A stretch of 64,000 nt of DNA from DATBJG01 sp963790545 (GTDB taxonomy: Bacteria; Acidobacteriota; Vicinamibacteria; Vicinamibacterales; JAMQPK01). Below, piece by piece: positions 16,809 to 25,724 of the stretch. The translations under genes and the position numbers were made by a program. The notes under the pieces were generated by a model. It did no database searches and was not told the DNA's origin. It was given only the letters and a program-made list of their open reading frames with translations. Each line of letters begins with the position of its first letter. Position 1 is the first letter of the stretch. The stretch covers positions 1,054,001-1,118,000 of the forward strand of contig CAWBPA010000017.1 of assembly GCA_963790545.1 (NCBI GenBank). Reading direction: 5' to 3'.

Positions 16809-19524
16809 ATGTCGCTTACGCCCGGCACGCGTCTCGGTCCATATGAAGTGACCGCCCAGCTCGGCCGCGGTGGCATGGGCGAGGTCTACCGTGCCAGGGA
16901 CACCAGGCTCGGCCGCGATGTCGCGCTCAAAATTCTCCCGAACGCATTTGCCACGGACCCTGATCGCCTCGCGCGATTCAAACGCGAAGCCCAGGTGCTC
17001 GCGTCGCTGAACCACACCAACATTGGCGGCATCCACGGCCTCGAAGACGCAGATGGGCTGCAGGCGCTCGTCCTCGAATTGGTGGATGGTCCGACCTTGG
17101 CCGATCGGATCGCGCAAGGCGCTATTGCAGTCGTCGAAACTCTGGCGATCGCGAGGCAGATTGCCGAAGCCCTCGAAGCGGCTCACGAGCGAGGGATCAT
17201 TCACCGCGATTTGAAGCCTGCGAATATCAAGCTGCGCCCCGATGGCACCGTGAAGGTGCTGGATTTCGGGCTCGCGAAGTTGATCGAAGGACGGGACGAC
17301 GCTCGATCCGGCCAGCCAGACCAGGCAGCGGTGACGCAATCACCGACGCTGAGCCTGATGGCGACGCAGGCTGGCATGATTCTCGGCACAGCTGCGTACA
17401 TGTCGCCTGAGCAAGCCGAAGGCAAGCCAGCGGACCATCGAAGCGATATCTTCTCGTTCGGGAGCGTACTCTACGAGCTCTTGACCGGACGGCCCGCTTT
17501 TCAAGGAGAGAGCACGGCAGCCATTATGGCTTCCGGTACTCATCCGTGAGCCGGATCTGTCGGCGCTCCCGGCGCATCTCAATCCTCGGCTCCCTGAGCT
17601 TTTGAAACGTTGTCTGGAAAAGCATCCCAAGCAGCGTTGGCAAGCGGCCGGGGACCTCCGCGCGGAAATTGGCGCGATCGCGGCGGCTCCGCACCTAGGC
17701 TCCTCGATTGCCGCGCGAACACCTTTATGGAAGCAGGCGGCTCCAGTAGCCGCGGCGGCCCTTGTCGCGTGCGGACTCACGAGCGCCGGATGGTGGGCAC
17801 TCGGCTCATCGACACCAAGCCCACGACCTGTCTCGCGCTTGTCGGTCGCCATGCCGCAGGCTGCCGACGTTTGGTTGAGCGACATCAATCCCAGCATCAC
17901 CGTCACACCCGACGGCACGCGCATCGTGTACGTCGGCAATGATGGTGCGCAACTGTTCGTCCGCGCGCTCGATACGCTCGATCCCGTGGCGATCGTCACG
18001 GGGCGGCCGCGCACTCCATTCGTGTCGCCCGATGGACAGTGGGTTGGCTTTTTCGACAGTAACGAGCTCCGGAAGGTTCCTATCACCGGCGGACCGTCTA
18101 TTGTCATTGCTACGACCGACCTCGCGAGCCGTGGCGCGGCGTGGACACCCGACGACACCATCGTTTTCGCAACCGGCAACCCAGCGATCGGATTGCAACG
18201 AGTGTCAGCCAGAGGGGGCACCGCGGAAGTTCTGACGCGACCCGATCGAGCGCGAGGCGAAGGGGCCCATGTATGGCCGGAACTGCTCCCAGGCGGCCGC
18301 GCTGTTCTGTTCACGATTACGGCAGCGGCTGGAGGACTCGATTCGGCTCAGGTGGCAGTGCAGGATCTGCAAACGAATGCGCAGACGATCCTCGTGCGGG
18401 GCGGTAGCCATGCGAAGTATGTATCAAGCGGCCACCTGGTGTACACGTCGGGCGGAGCACTACGTGCTGTCCCCTTCAATCTGTCAGGGCGTGTGGTCAG
18501 CGGCACGTCTATACCTGTCGTCCAGCGTCTGGCCACGACCCAGACAGGCGGCGGACAGTTTTCTCTTACAGCCGATGGCACCCTTGTCTATGTCGATCTG
18601 GGTGGACGCGTGCAAGCAAGGACGCTGACATGGGTGGATCGCACCGGCAACGAAGAAAAGCTGACGGCGCCGCCTCGCTTCTACGTCCAACCGCGCGTAT
18701 CACCGGACGGAACGAAGGTCGCGCTCTACATCAACGATCAGGAAAGAGACATCTGGATCTGGGACTTGCAGCGTGCCACCCTCACCCGGCTCACGACTGA
18801 CTCCAGCAACGATCTGTATCCCGTCTGGAGTTCAGACAATCGTCGGATCATCTTCGCCTCGAGCCGCGATGGCATAGGCATCTGGTCGCAGGCCGCCGAT
18901 GGCACCGGCGTGGCAGAGCGATTGAACGCGAGCAAGAACCGGCAGGTGCCGTTCGCGGTGGCGCCCGACGGCTCCCTGGTATTCGGCGACTTGGGAGGCA
19001 CGATGGCTTCAGCCGACATCATGCGCGACACACTCAACGCGGACCACCGCAGTACGCCTTTGGTGCAGAGCAAGTTCGATGAGCGGAACGGGATCGTGTC
19101 TCCCAACGGCCGCTGGCTTGCGTACGATTCAGATAGTTCCGGCCGTCATGAGGTCTACGTGACGTCATTTCCGAACGTCGGCTCCGGACAATTGGTCTCC
19201 ACCGCGGGCGGTTGGAAACCATTATGGGCGCCAAACGGCAAGGAACTTTTCTACGAGACGCTCGATCGTACGCTGATGCGTGTGGCGGTGGACACAAACA
19301 GCCCGACTTGGAACGCCGGAGCACCAATAAAGCTGTTTGATAGTTCCAGACGCTATTTTCTTGGAGGCGATTCCAGCACCGGCCGCACGTACGACGTCTC
19401 ACCGGACGGCCAGCGCTTCCTGATGATCAAACTGCCCGGTGACGAACCGGTCGCGATGCCGCCGAGCCTTATCGTTGTCCAGAACTGGGTGGAGGATCTG
19501 AAGCGGCTGGTACCGGTGAATTAG
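16809..19524 (+). CDS. Serine/threonine protein kinase with C-terminal TolB-like propeller repeats, frameshifted
   Basis: About 904 residues after repair. Kinase domain at residues 8-260: GRGGMGEVYRARDTRLGRDV (P-loop), ALK lysine, HRDLKPANIKL catalytic loop, DFGLAK and the APE-like AAYMSPEQAEGK. A transmembrane segment (PVAAAALVACGLTSAGWWAL) follows, then a large extracytoplasmic region with PD40/TolB motifs such as ISPDGTKVALYIND-like repeats (SPDGQWVGFFD, SPNGRWLAYDSDSSG, APNGKELFYE). The frame breaks at TTCCGGTACTC: removing one G at 17535-17536 gives IMASVLIREPDLSALP and joins both halves. PknB-like kinases with such sensor propellers are very common in Acidobacteriota. The ligand is unknown. 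Confidence 0.85.
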
Positions 19525-19634
19525 AGCCACGCGGAGAGAGCGGCCTCGCGGAACGTTCTGCACGAGTTTTCTTCGTGTGCTTTGTGTCTTCGTGGTTTTG
19601 GTTTTCAGATGGACAGCATGTTGCGCTAGGCGAC

Positions 19635-22600
19635 TCAGTAAAAATCGTGCGATGGGGGCTGCACGGCGCCATCGGGCAGGCTCTGCACGCGCTCGGCTTT
19701 GACCGAGGTGACGCCTTCCTGGTTCTGCAATGTACCCTCGATGATTAAAAACGGCTCTGACACAATGGCCATGCGCTCGCGATCGAAAAGATCAGGACGC
19801 ACGATGATGTTGGCGATGCCGGTTTCATCTTCAAGGGTCAGGAAGACAAACCCTTTCGCGGTGCCCGGGCGCTGGCGTGTGATGACGCTTCCGGCCACCC
19901 GGACGCGGCGCCCGTCGCGGACGCGCGGGAGATCGATGGCCCGCAGCACACCACGCACCACGAGATCGGCACGCTTCAAGGCCATCGGATGCGGCCCAAT
20001 CGTCAGGCCCGTGCCTTCGTAGTCGGCCACAAGACGGTCGGTTTGCGTCATCGGTGGCAAGGGACCGGACATCAATTCCTGGTTTCCAGTTCTTGGTGAT
20101 TCGTCGAAATAGTCAGCATTACTTAGGGCTCGCGGGGCCCCACCCCCGCTCGCAGAAGACCTCGCGCTCGAGCGTAGACTCTCGCGCTCGGGTGAAGGCT
20201 GTTCTTCCTCGAAGAGTTCTCCCGCCGGCCGGACCGCCTTTTCAACTTGCCACAGTGCCGTACGCCGGTCGTACCCGAACGCGTTCAGCGCGCCGATGTC
20301 GGCCAGCGTCTGCAGCTCGTCGCGACGCAGTCCGGTCCGCGAAACGAGCTCGTCGAGTGAAGAGAACCGCGGCGGCCGTTCACGGGTGGTGATCGGAAGA
20401 TTGCTCCAGTCGCACGCACAGGTATTGCAGAAGTACGAGCCGGATTCAATTTCTTCAATCATCGACTCATCGTCTGAACCACATTTTGGACAAATGATCG
20501 GATTCATCGTGGGGTTCGTCCGGCTGCCGCCTTCGCGCTTCGCGCTACGGCGAGCCGCCCGGATATTCGCTATGGCCTGTCCGGCTTCTTTCCGTAATCC
20601 CACCACATACATGAGGCCCAACCTGATCCGGCCGTCTTCTTCAATCGTGCAGAGCCAGTCAGACCGCTGCACATCGATGGACGCAAAGCGGACACCGCGG
20701 CGCTGGGCGTCTTTGACGAGCGTCGCAGGATGGTAGAAGCCCATCGGCTGATTGTTCAGCAGCGCCGCGTAGAACGCCGCAGGATAATGCACTTTGAGAT
20801 ACGCGCTTGCGTAGGCCAGCAGTGCAAAGCTTGCCGCATGCGATTCGGGAAACCCGTACAACGCAAATGAGGCAATCGATCTGACGATCTCGTCGGCTGC
20901 CGCGCTCCCGATGCTTTGCCTGGCCATTCCCTCGCGCAACTGCACCTCGATCTGCTTCATCCGGCGTTCCGACCGCTTGAACCCGAATGCGCGCCGCAGC
21001 TCCTCGGCTTGCCCTCCCGAAAATCCGGCGGTCACCATGGCCATCCGCAGAAGCTGTTCCTGAAACAACGGCACACCCAGCGTCCGATTGAGAATCGGTT
21101 CGAGCGACGGATGCGCATAGACGACCGGCGCGCGACCGGCACGACGGTCCAGATACGGATGCACCATCTGCCCGACAATGGGGCCCGGACGGATGATCGC
21201 CACCTGCACGACGATGTCGTAGAAGCGTTCGGGCTTGAGACGCGGGAGCGTGGCCATCTGCGCCCGCGATTCGACCTGAAAGACGCCAATGGTATCGGCG
21301 GTCTGGAGCAGGGCGTACACGTCGGGATCGTCCTGCGGAAGATGAGCGAGGTCGAGGGGGGATCTGGATTCGGGATTCGGGGTTCGGGATTCGGGATTCG
21401 GGGGTGGGGATTGGCGTTTAAGTAAAGAATCGAATCCCGAAGAGGTCGCTCGTCCGCTTTCATTAAGGCTCGCGGGGCCCCACCCCCGCTCGCTGAAGAC
21501 CTCGCGCTCGAGCGTAGACTCTCGCGCTCGGGTGTTCACCATCTCCAACGCATCCTGCAAGACGGCCATCATGCCAAGTCCCAATAGATCGACCTTAATC
21601 AATCCCATGTCGGCGCAATCGTCCTTATCCCACTGGACGACGACGCGGCCGGGCATGGTGGCATTTTCGAGAGGCACGACCTCGTCCAGGCGCCTGTGAC
21701 AAAGGACCATGCCGCCCGAGTGCTGGCCGAGATGTCGCGGCAGATCGAGCATGCGGCGCCAGAGATCGCCGAACAGTTGAAGACGCGGCTCTGCAGGGTC
21801 GAATCCGGCATCGCGCAGGTGCTTCGTCAGCGTGTCGTTGGGATCGACGAACTCGAAATTGGTCATCGCCTTCGACAAGCGATCGATCTGCGGGGCATCG
21901 ATGCCGAGCGTCTTCCCCACTTCGCGTGCCGCGCTGCGCCCGCGGTAGGTAATGACGTTGGCAGTCATCGCGGCTCTTGGCCCTTCGGGGGCTCTTGCCC
22001 TTCGGGGACTGCTCTTGGCCCTTCGGGGGCCAGCGCGCCGTACTTTTCGTAGACATGCTGGATGACGCGCTCGCGACGATCGCCGCTCGGCAGATCGAGG
22101 TCGATGTCGGGCCACTCACCGCGCTCCTCGGACAGAAATCGCTCGAAGAGCAGCTCCATGCCCACCGGGTCGACGGCCGTGATCCCCAAGCTGTAGCAAA
22201 CAGCGCTGTTGGCGGCCGAGCCCCGTCCCTGCACGAGGATGTCGTGCTGGCGGCAGAAATTCACAATGTCCCAGACGATGAGGAAATAGCCGGCAAGGTC
22301 CAACTTTTCGATCAGGTCCAGTTCGCGCGCCACCTGGTCGCGCGCGCGCTGGTGATAGGGCCGGTACCGCTCGCGCGCCCCAATCTCGGTGAGCTTCCGC
22401 AAAAACGAGGCGGACGATTCGCCGGGGGGAACGGGATACTCGGGAAACCGGTAACCCAGGTCGGCCATCGTGTACGTGAGCCGATCGGCCAGCTCGTGCG
22501 TTGCCGTCACGGCCTTCGGCAGATCGCGAAACAGCTGCGCCATTTTCTCGGGAGGCTTGAGATAGCGTTCTCGGTTGCGGGCCAGTCGTCGGCCGGCCTG

Positions 22601-23257
22601 ATCGAGTGTGGTCTTGTGCCGGATGCAGGTGAGGACGTCGTACAGCGGGCGTTCGTCGGGCGCGGCAAACCTCACGCCATTGGTGGCCACGCAAGACACA
22701 TGAAAGGTGGCGGCCAAATCAATGAGCGTCTGGAGCTCGGCCTCCTCCTCACGGACGAGATGTCGCTGCAATTCGACGAACACGTTGTCGCGACCAAACA
22801 CCCCGACCAGCTGATCGAGGAGTCCCCCGACGCCCAGCTGAAGGCCGAGCAGCAGGTCGCGCCCCGCAAGCGCGACGAGTCCACGCGTGCACCCCTCGAA
22901 TTCGTCGAGCACGAGTGCTCCCTCGCCTTTCGGGGCGCGAAGCTTCATGCGGGTGATCAGACGACAGAGATTCTGGTAGCCCTCTTGCGACTGAACAAGA
23001 AGAGGCAGGAGGAGCGTCCGGCCGGACGCGACGACTGTCGCCGGATTGGCCACAATCGTCACTTCTGCCCCAACGATGGGCCTGATGCCGGCTAGACGAG
23101 CAGCCTTGTGAAAGCGAGGGATTCCGTAGATCCCGTCACGATCGAGGAGCGCCAGCGAGGCATAGCCAAGCTCGGCGGCACGATCGACCAGCGCTTCGGG
23201 TGTCGAAGCGCCGGCAAGAAAGCTGAAAGCCGAGGCGCAACGGAGTTCGACGTACAT
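19635..23257 (-). CDS. dnaE2: Error-prone DNA polymerase DnaE2/ImuC, frameshifted, with multiple repeat insertions
   Basis: C-family polymerase of the ImuA-ImuB-DnaE2 mutasome, used in translesion synthesis. The PHP domain begins MYVELRCASAFSFLAGAS; the polymerase core shows VQGRGSAANSAVCYSLGIT, PDIDLDLPSGDRRE and FGFPESHAASFA-type motifs (YGFPESHAASFALLAYAS), and an OB-fold lies near the end (VRVAGSVITRQRPGTAKG). The span (about 1207 codons) exceeds the usual 1050-1080 because of insertions at 20127-20194, about 20375-20560, 21357-21415, 21467-21534 and 21973-22028. The last is a three-unit repeat whose expansion (38 bp extra) shifts the frame. With one unit only, the reading runs on as APEGPRAAMTANVITYRGRS. 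Whether the present allele is functional is unclear. Confidence 0.85.
20127..20194. repeat. Interspersed repeat A, copy 1, inside dnaE2
   Basis: 68-bp element starting GGCTCGCGGGGCCCC and ending TCTCGCGCTCGGGTG. It differs from copy 2 (21467-21534) at a single position. In dnaE2 it is translated as a Ser/Arg-rich segment (ERESLRSSARSSASGGGAP). It contains a GC-rich inverted core (GCGGGG ... CCCCGC). Confidence 0.85.
20400..20512 (-). other. Zinc-ribbon-like insertion within dnaE2
   Basis: Within the dnaE2 frame, a peptide with two CxxC knuckles (ICPKCGSDD ... YFCNTCACDW) interrupts a region that in ordinary DnaE2 runs straight into SSLDELVSRTGLRRDEL. The DNA is visibly richer in A/T than the surrounding gene and begins with an in-frame ATG (MNPIICPKCG), as if a small zinc-ribbon gene had been spliced in. 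It is flanked by a GC-rich GCGCTTCGCGCTACGGCGAG palindrome-like repeat. Confidence 0.65.
21357..21415. repeat. Heptamer array (ATTCGGG) inside dnaE2
   Basis: Five to six units of ATTCGGG/GTTCGGG in direct repeat, translated on the minus strand as NPESRTPNPESRSP. The same word forms the arrays between dnaE2 and imuB and at the 3' end of imuA, so an intergenic-type array has become coding here. Confidence 0.8.
21467..21534. repeat. Interspersed repeat A, copy 2, inside dnaE2
   Basis: Same 68-bp element as copy 1 with one mismatch. The offset between copies (1340 bp) is not a multiple of three, so this copy is read in another frame, giving ARESTLEREVFSERGWGPAS. Both frames are open. Confidence 0.85.
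21973..22028. repeat. Three-unit tandem repeat B (GCTCTTGGCCCTTCGGGG) in dnaE2
   Basis: Units at 21973-21990 (18 bp), 21991-22007 (17 bp, one G fewer) and, after ACT, 22011-22028 (18 bp). Compared with one unit the region is 38 bp longer, which is not a multiple of three and causes the dnaE2 frameshift between the PHP and polymerase portions. Confidence 0.85.
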
Positions 23258-23275
23258 CGCTGCCGGACACTGGGA

Positions 23276-23338
23276 AAGATGAATCGGGATTCGGGACTCG
23301 GGCCTCGGGATTCGGAACTCGGGATTCTGGATTCGAGG
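23276..23338. repeat. ATTCGGG/ACTCGGG word array between dnaE2 and imuB
   Basis: The short gap between the imuB stop and the dnaE2 start is built from variants of a 7-mer (ATTCGGG, ACTCGGG, ATTCGGA). It replaces the few bases normally separating these co-transcribed genes. Confidence 0.75.
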
Positions 23339-24736
23339 TCAATCGAGAATTCCATCAATGAACCAGCTGTTGCGCAGGCGGTCGCGGAAGATGACATAGC
23401 TCGCCCCATCGCGCAGCGTGACATCCCATTCATCGCGATCCCAGGGAAAAGGGGTCGGGAGTCTTTTCCCAGAATCCCACGCGGAAAAGACTCCCGACCC
23501 CTTTTCCCACCAGTCGCCTGACGATCGCCACGGACCGGCACACACCGTAACCGCTCCGCCCCGCAGGTGCCGGCGATCGCTGGCCACGCGGACCGGTCGT
23601 CCTTGATGCACGTCGACACGCGCCGGGATCGGCTGGCGGAAACGACGGACGACAGCAGGCAGACGGCAGACATCAGACGGCGGGGAAGAGACCTCAGACG
23701 GCACCGCGTGACCTCCAGCAAATGGCGCCATGGCAAACGCACCGGGCCGAAACGAATCGACCACTGCGGGGGCGCCGACCCGATCGGCGCCCATCAGGGC
23801 CGAAAGTCGGGCAAGGAGTGTGGAAAGCCTCTCAGCCGGCAATGCACGCGCCAGCAGCGAAAACTGTAAGACGCGGCCTTCGACGACCTCCGCGGCCACC
23901 GTGACGCGATCGATAGCCGCCGGCGGCGGATTCGATTCGAGATCGAGCAGCGCCAGCGTGCGCAGGGTACGGGCATCTCGCATGGGCGCCGGCAGCTGCA
24001 GTGCGCGGGCGAACCGCTCACGACCGACCAAATCGAGCCGCACATGCAGCACCACCACACCGCGATCGGCGTGCTCCAGCCGCGTGCACAGTGAATCGAA
24101 CAATCGTCCCAGCACGAATGACAACGGCTCGAGCTGATCGATCGGCCACTCGAGTGCGAGCGACTCTTCGAAGTGCTCGTCGGGCAAGGCAGGCACGAGC
24201 GGCTGCAAATCTTCGCCACGCGCCAGCCGCTGCCACACCACCCCGTCCTGGCCGAGACGCTCCGAAAGATCGACAGGCGGAAGCGTTGCCAGATCGCCCA
24301 GTGTTTTCAGTCCCCATCGCTGCAGAGTCGCGAGCGGCAAGGCATCGACCGTCTGGCGCGATCGAGAGCGCTTGATGCCCTGAGCCGTCCACGACGACAG
24401 CAGGGTGAGCGGCAGCGGGGCGAGACGTGTGGGCTCTTCGCCCGGCAACGCGACCGTCAAACCAGCACGTCCTCGTGCCAGCAACAGGGCCGCCGTCCGT
24501 GTCGACGCGACAGCCACATGAGCCGCAAGCCCGCGATCTGCCGCGGTCCGGCGCAGCGCCTCGCCGACCGCTCGTGGACCATCGAACCATCGTCCTAGAC
24601 CGCCCACGTCGAGCGTCAACAGATGATCGGTCATGCGCTCGACACGCGGCGAAAATTCCTGGGCCACGCTCATCAACCGGGTACGCGCATCAGCCACTCG
24701 GCCAGGCAAGGGTGGGAGATAGAGAGCGGAGAACAT
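23339..24736 (-). CDS. imuB: ImuB, inactive Y-family polymerase-like mutasome subunit
   Basis: 465 residues. MFSALYLPPLPGR, AQEFSPRVERMTDHLLTLDVGGLGRWF, LKTLGDLATLPPVDLSERLG and a C-terminal WDVTLRDGASYVIFRDRL are typical of ImuB, which lacks the polymerase carboxylates and instead links ImuA, DnaE2 and the sliding clamp. Near the C-terminus about 20 residues (EKGSGVFSAWDSGKRLPTPF) are inserted between GPWRSSGDWW and DRDEWDV; they are encoded by a perfect inverted repeat at 23444-23508. The insertion is in frame. ImuB lies 12 bp after imuA and 81 bp before dnaE2. Confidence 0.85.
   Translation of the reverse strand: MFSALYLPPLPGRVADARTRLMSVAQEFSPRVERMTDHLLTLDVGGLGRWFDGPRAVGEALRRTAADRGLAAHVAVASTRTAALLLARGRAGLTVALPGEEPTRLAPLPLTLLSSWTAQGIKRSRSRQTVDALPLATLQRWGLKTLGDLATLPPVDLSERLGQDGVVWQRLARGEDLQPLVPALPDEHFEESLALEWPIDQLEPLSFVLGRLFDSLCTRLEHADRGVVVLHVRLDLVGRERFARALQLPAPMRDARTLRTLALLDLESNPPPAAIDRVTVAAEVVEGRVLQFSLLARALPAERLSTLLARLSALMGADRVGAPAVVDSFRPGAFAMAPFAGGHAVPSEVSSPPSDVCRLPAVVRRFRQPIPARVDVHQGRPVRVASDRRHLRGGAVTVCAGPWRSSGDWWEKGSGVFSAWDSGKRLPTPFPWDRDEWDVTLRDGASYVIFRDRLRNSWFIDGILD
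23444..23508. repeat. Perfect 26-bp inverted repeat inside imuB
   Basis: Arms 23444-23469 and 23483-23508, starting GGGAAAAGGGGTCGGGAG, with a 13-nt loop. The arms pair fully. The element contributes about 20 codons in frame to imuB and would form a strong hairpin in the mRNA. Confidence 0.9.
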
Positions 24737-24748
24737 GTTGGTCAGTGG

Positions 24749-25549
24749 TCAGTGGTCAGTGGCAGTCAATGAATCCCGAATCGCCAACCTCGAATCCCCA
24801 ATCCCGAGTCCCGAATCCCGAATCTCCAACCCCCGGCTCCCGATGACCCGGCCGTCAATCGTCAATTTTGGGAAGAGCCGGGACGCTTTAAGACCGTCCC
24901 CACCCCCGCTTGCTGGAAGACTCTCGCCTCGCGGCGTAGCACACTCGGCTCGGGGTGGCATCGGCGGCGACAGCGCCACCGTGATGCCGCCAACGCTCCG
25001 CGCCACCGGCACCGCCGCCACGACGACACAGGCCGTTTCACCACCCTCAATGACACGATGCAGTCGGCGCCACGTTGTAAAAGGCACGCGGCCAAGGACA
25101 GGCAGAGGAATCTCACCGAGGTCGAGCGCCACCAGGCCGAAGCCGCTGGCCTGAAGAATCAGGTTCAGCGCTTTGACCGCACGCTCCACCTGGACACCGG
25201 CTTCGCCAGCCTCGCGTGGCAAGCTGACCCGATCAGGGCCACCCGCACACCCCCGAACCCAGAGCATTCGTGGCAACTCGACCCCATGGGCGGCAGCTGA
25301 GACCGGATCGAACATGTCGAGCGGATCGACCAGCGCGACCAGCTCGCCACGCCCGGTCGCCGCTGCCAGCCTGGAGACCAGAACAGTCTGACGCCCCGAG
25401 GAACGCGAACCGACAATTTCAGAGATCTGGCCGCGCGGCAGTCCTGCCGGCCCCTCCTCGGGCATGGGGGGGAGCCGTGAGGTCAGGGTGTGATCGAGCT
25501 TGTGGGCACCGAGCAACGATTCGAGTCTGGCCAGAGCGGGAGAGGGCAT
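24749..25549 (-). CDS. imuA: ImuA, RecA-like mutasome subunit with repeat-derived tail
   Basis: 266 residues. LPRGQISEIVGSRSSGRQT is the degenerate Walker A of ImuA (Lys replaced by Arg), followed by LVALVDPLDMFDP and LILQASGFGLVALDLGEI. ImuA works with ImuB and DnaE2 in damage-induced mutagenesis. The last about 60 residues are not typical: they translate a diverged copy of repeat A (PPRAECATPRGESLPASGGG) and then a heptamer array (IRDSGLGIGDSRLAIRDS), so the original stop has been lost or moved. Upstream is a tandem TTTCGCTA pair that may bind the SOS repressor. Confidence 0.82.
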   Translation of the reverse strand: MPSPALARLESLLGAHKLDHTLTSRLPPMPEEGPAGLPRGQISEIVGSRSSGRQTVLVSRLAAATGRGELVALVDPLDMFDPVSAAAHGVELPRMLWVRGCAGGPDRVSLPREAGEAGVQVERAVKALNLILQASGFGLVALDLGEIPLPVLGRVPFTTWRRLHRVIEGGETACVVVAAVPVARSVGGITVALSPPMPPRAECATPRGESLPASGGGDGLKASRLFPKLTIDGRVIGSRGLEIRDSGLGIGDSRLAIRDSLTATDH

Positions 25550-25557
25550 AGACCTAC

Positions 25558-25576
25558 TTTCGCTAAATTTTCGCTA
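25558..25576. promoter_or_regulatory. Candidate SOS operator of the imuA-imuB-dnaE2 operon
   Basis: Two TTTCGCTA octamers at 25558-25565 and 25569-25576 (TAGCGAAA on the imuA strand), spaced 11 bp, about one helical turn, and 9-27 bp upstream of the imuA ATG. Mutasome cassettes are usually LexA-controlled and LexA sites may be direct repeats in some phyla. I do not know the Acidobacteriota LexA box, so this is inference. Confidence 0.4.
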
Positions 25577-25605
25577 TCCTACCCCACTCTTTTTGGGAGG
25601 TCAAG

Positions 25606-25716
25606 GGGGAGGGGTTAGGAAGGGTTGGGAGGGGTTGGGGGTTACGTTAGGCGGGGTAGAAGAGTTAGGAAATCTGTATTCTGTATTCTGTCTTCAGACT
25701 TCAGACTTCAGACTTC
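25606..25716. repeat. Word arrays between imuA and the MFS gene
   Basis: First AGGGGTTGGGAGGGGTTGGG-type G-rich repeats (25606-25646), then ATTCTGT x3 and CAGACTT x3 (25674-25716), all with period 7. They occupy most of this divergent intergenic space, leaving little room for a standard promoter of the MFS gene. Confidence 0.75.
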
Positions 25717-25724
25717 TTGATTTA

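Noticed and set aside
25500..25724. Longer N-terminus of the MFS transporter
   Set aside because: The codons translate G-rich and ATTCTGT word repeats and carry no ribosome site; the ATG at 25725 fits homologues.
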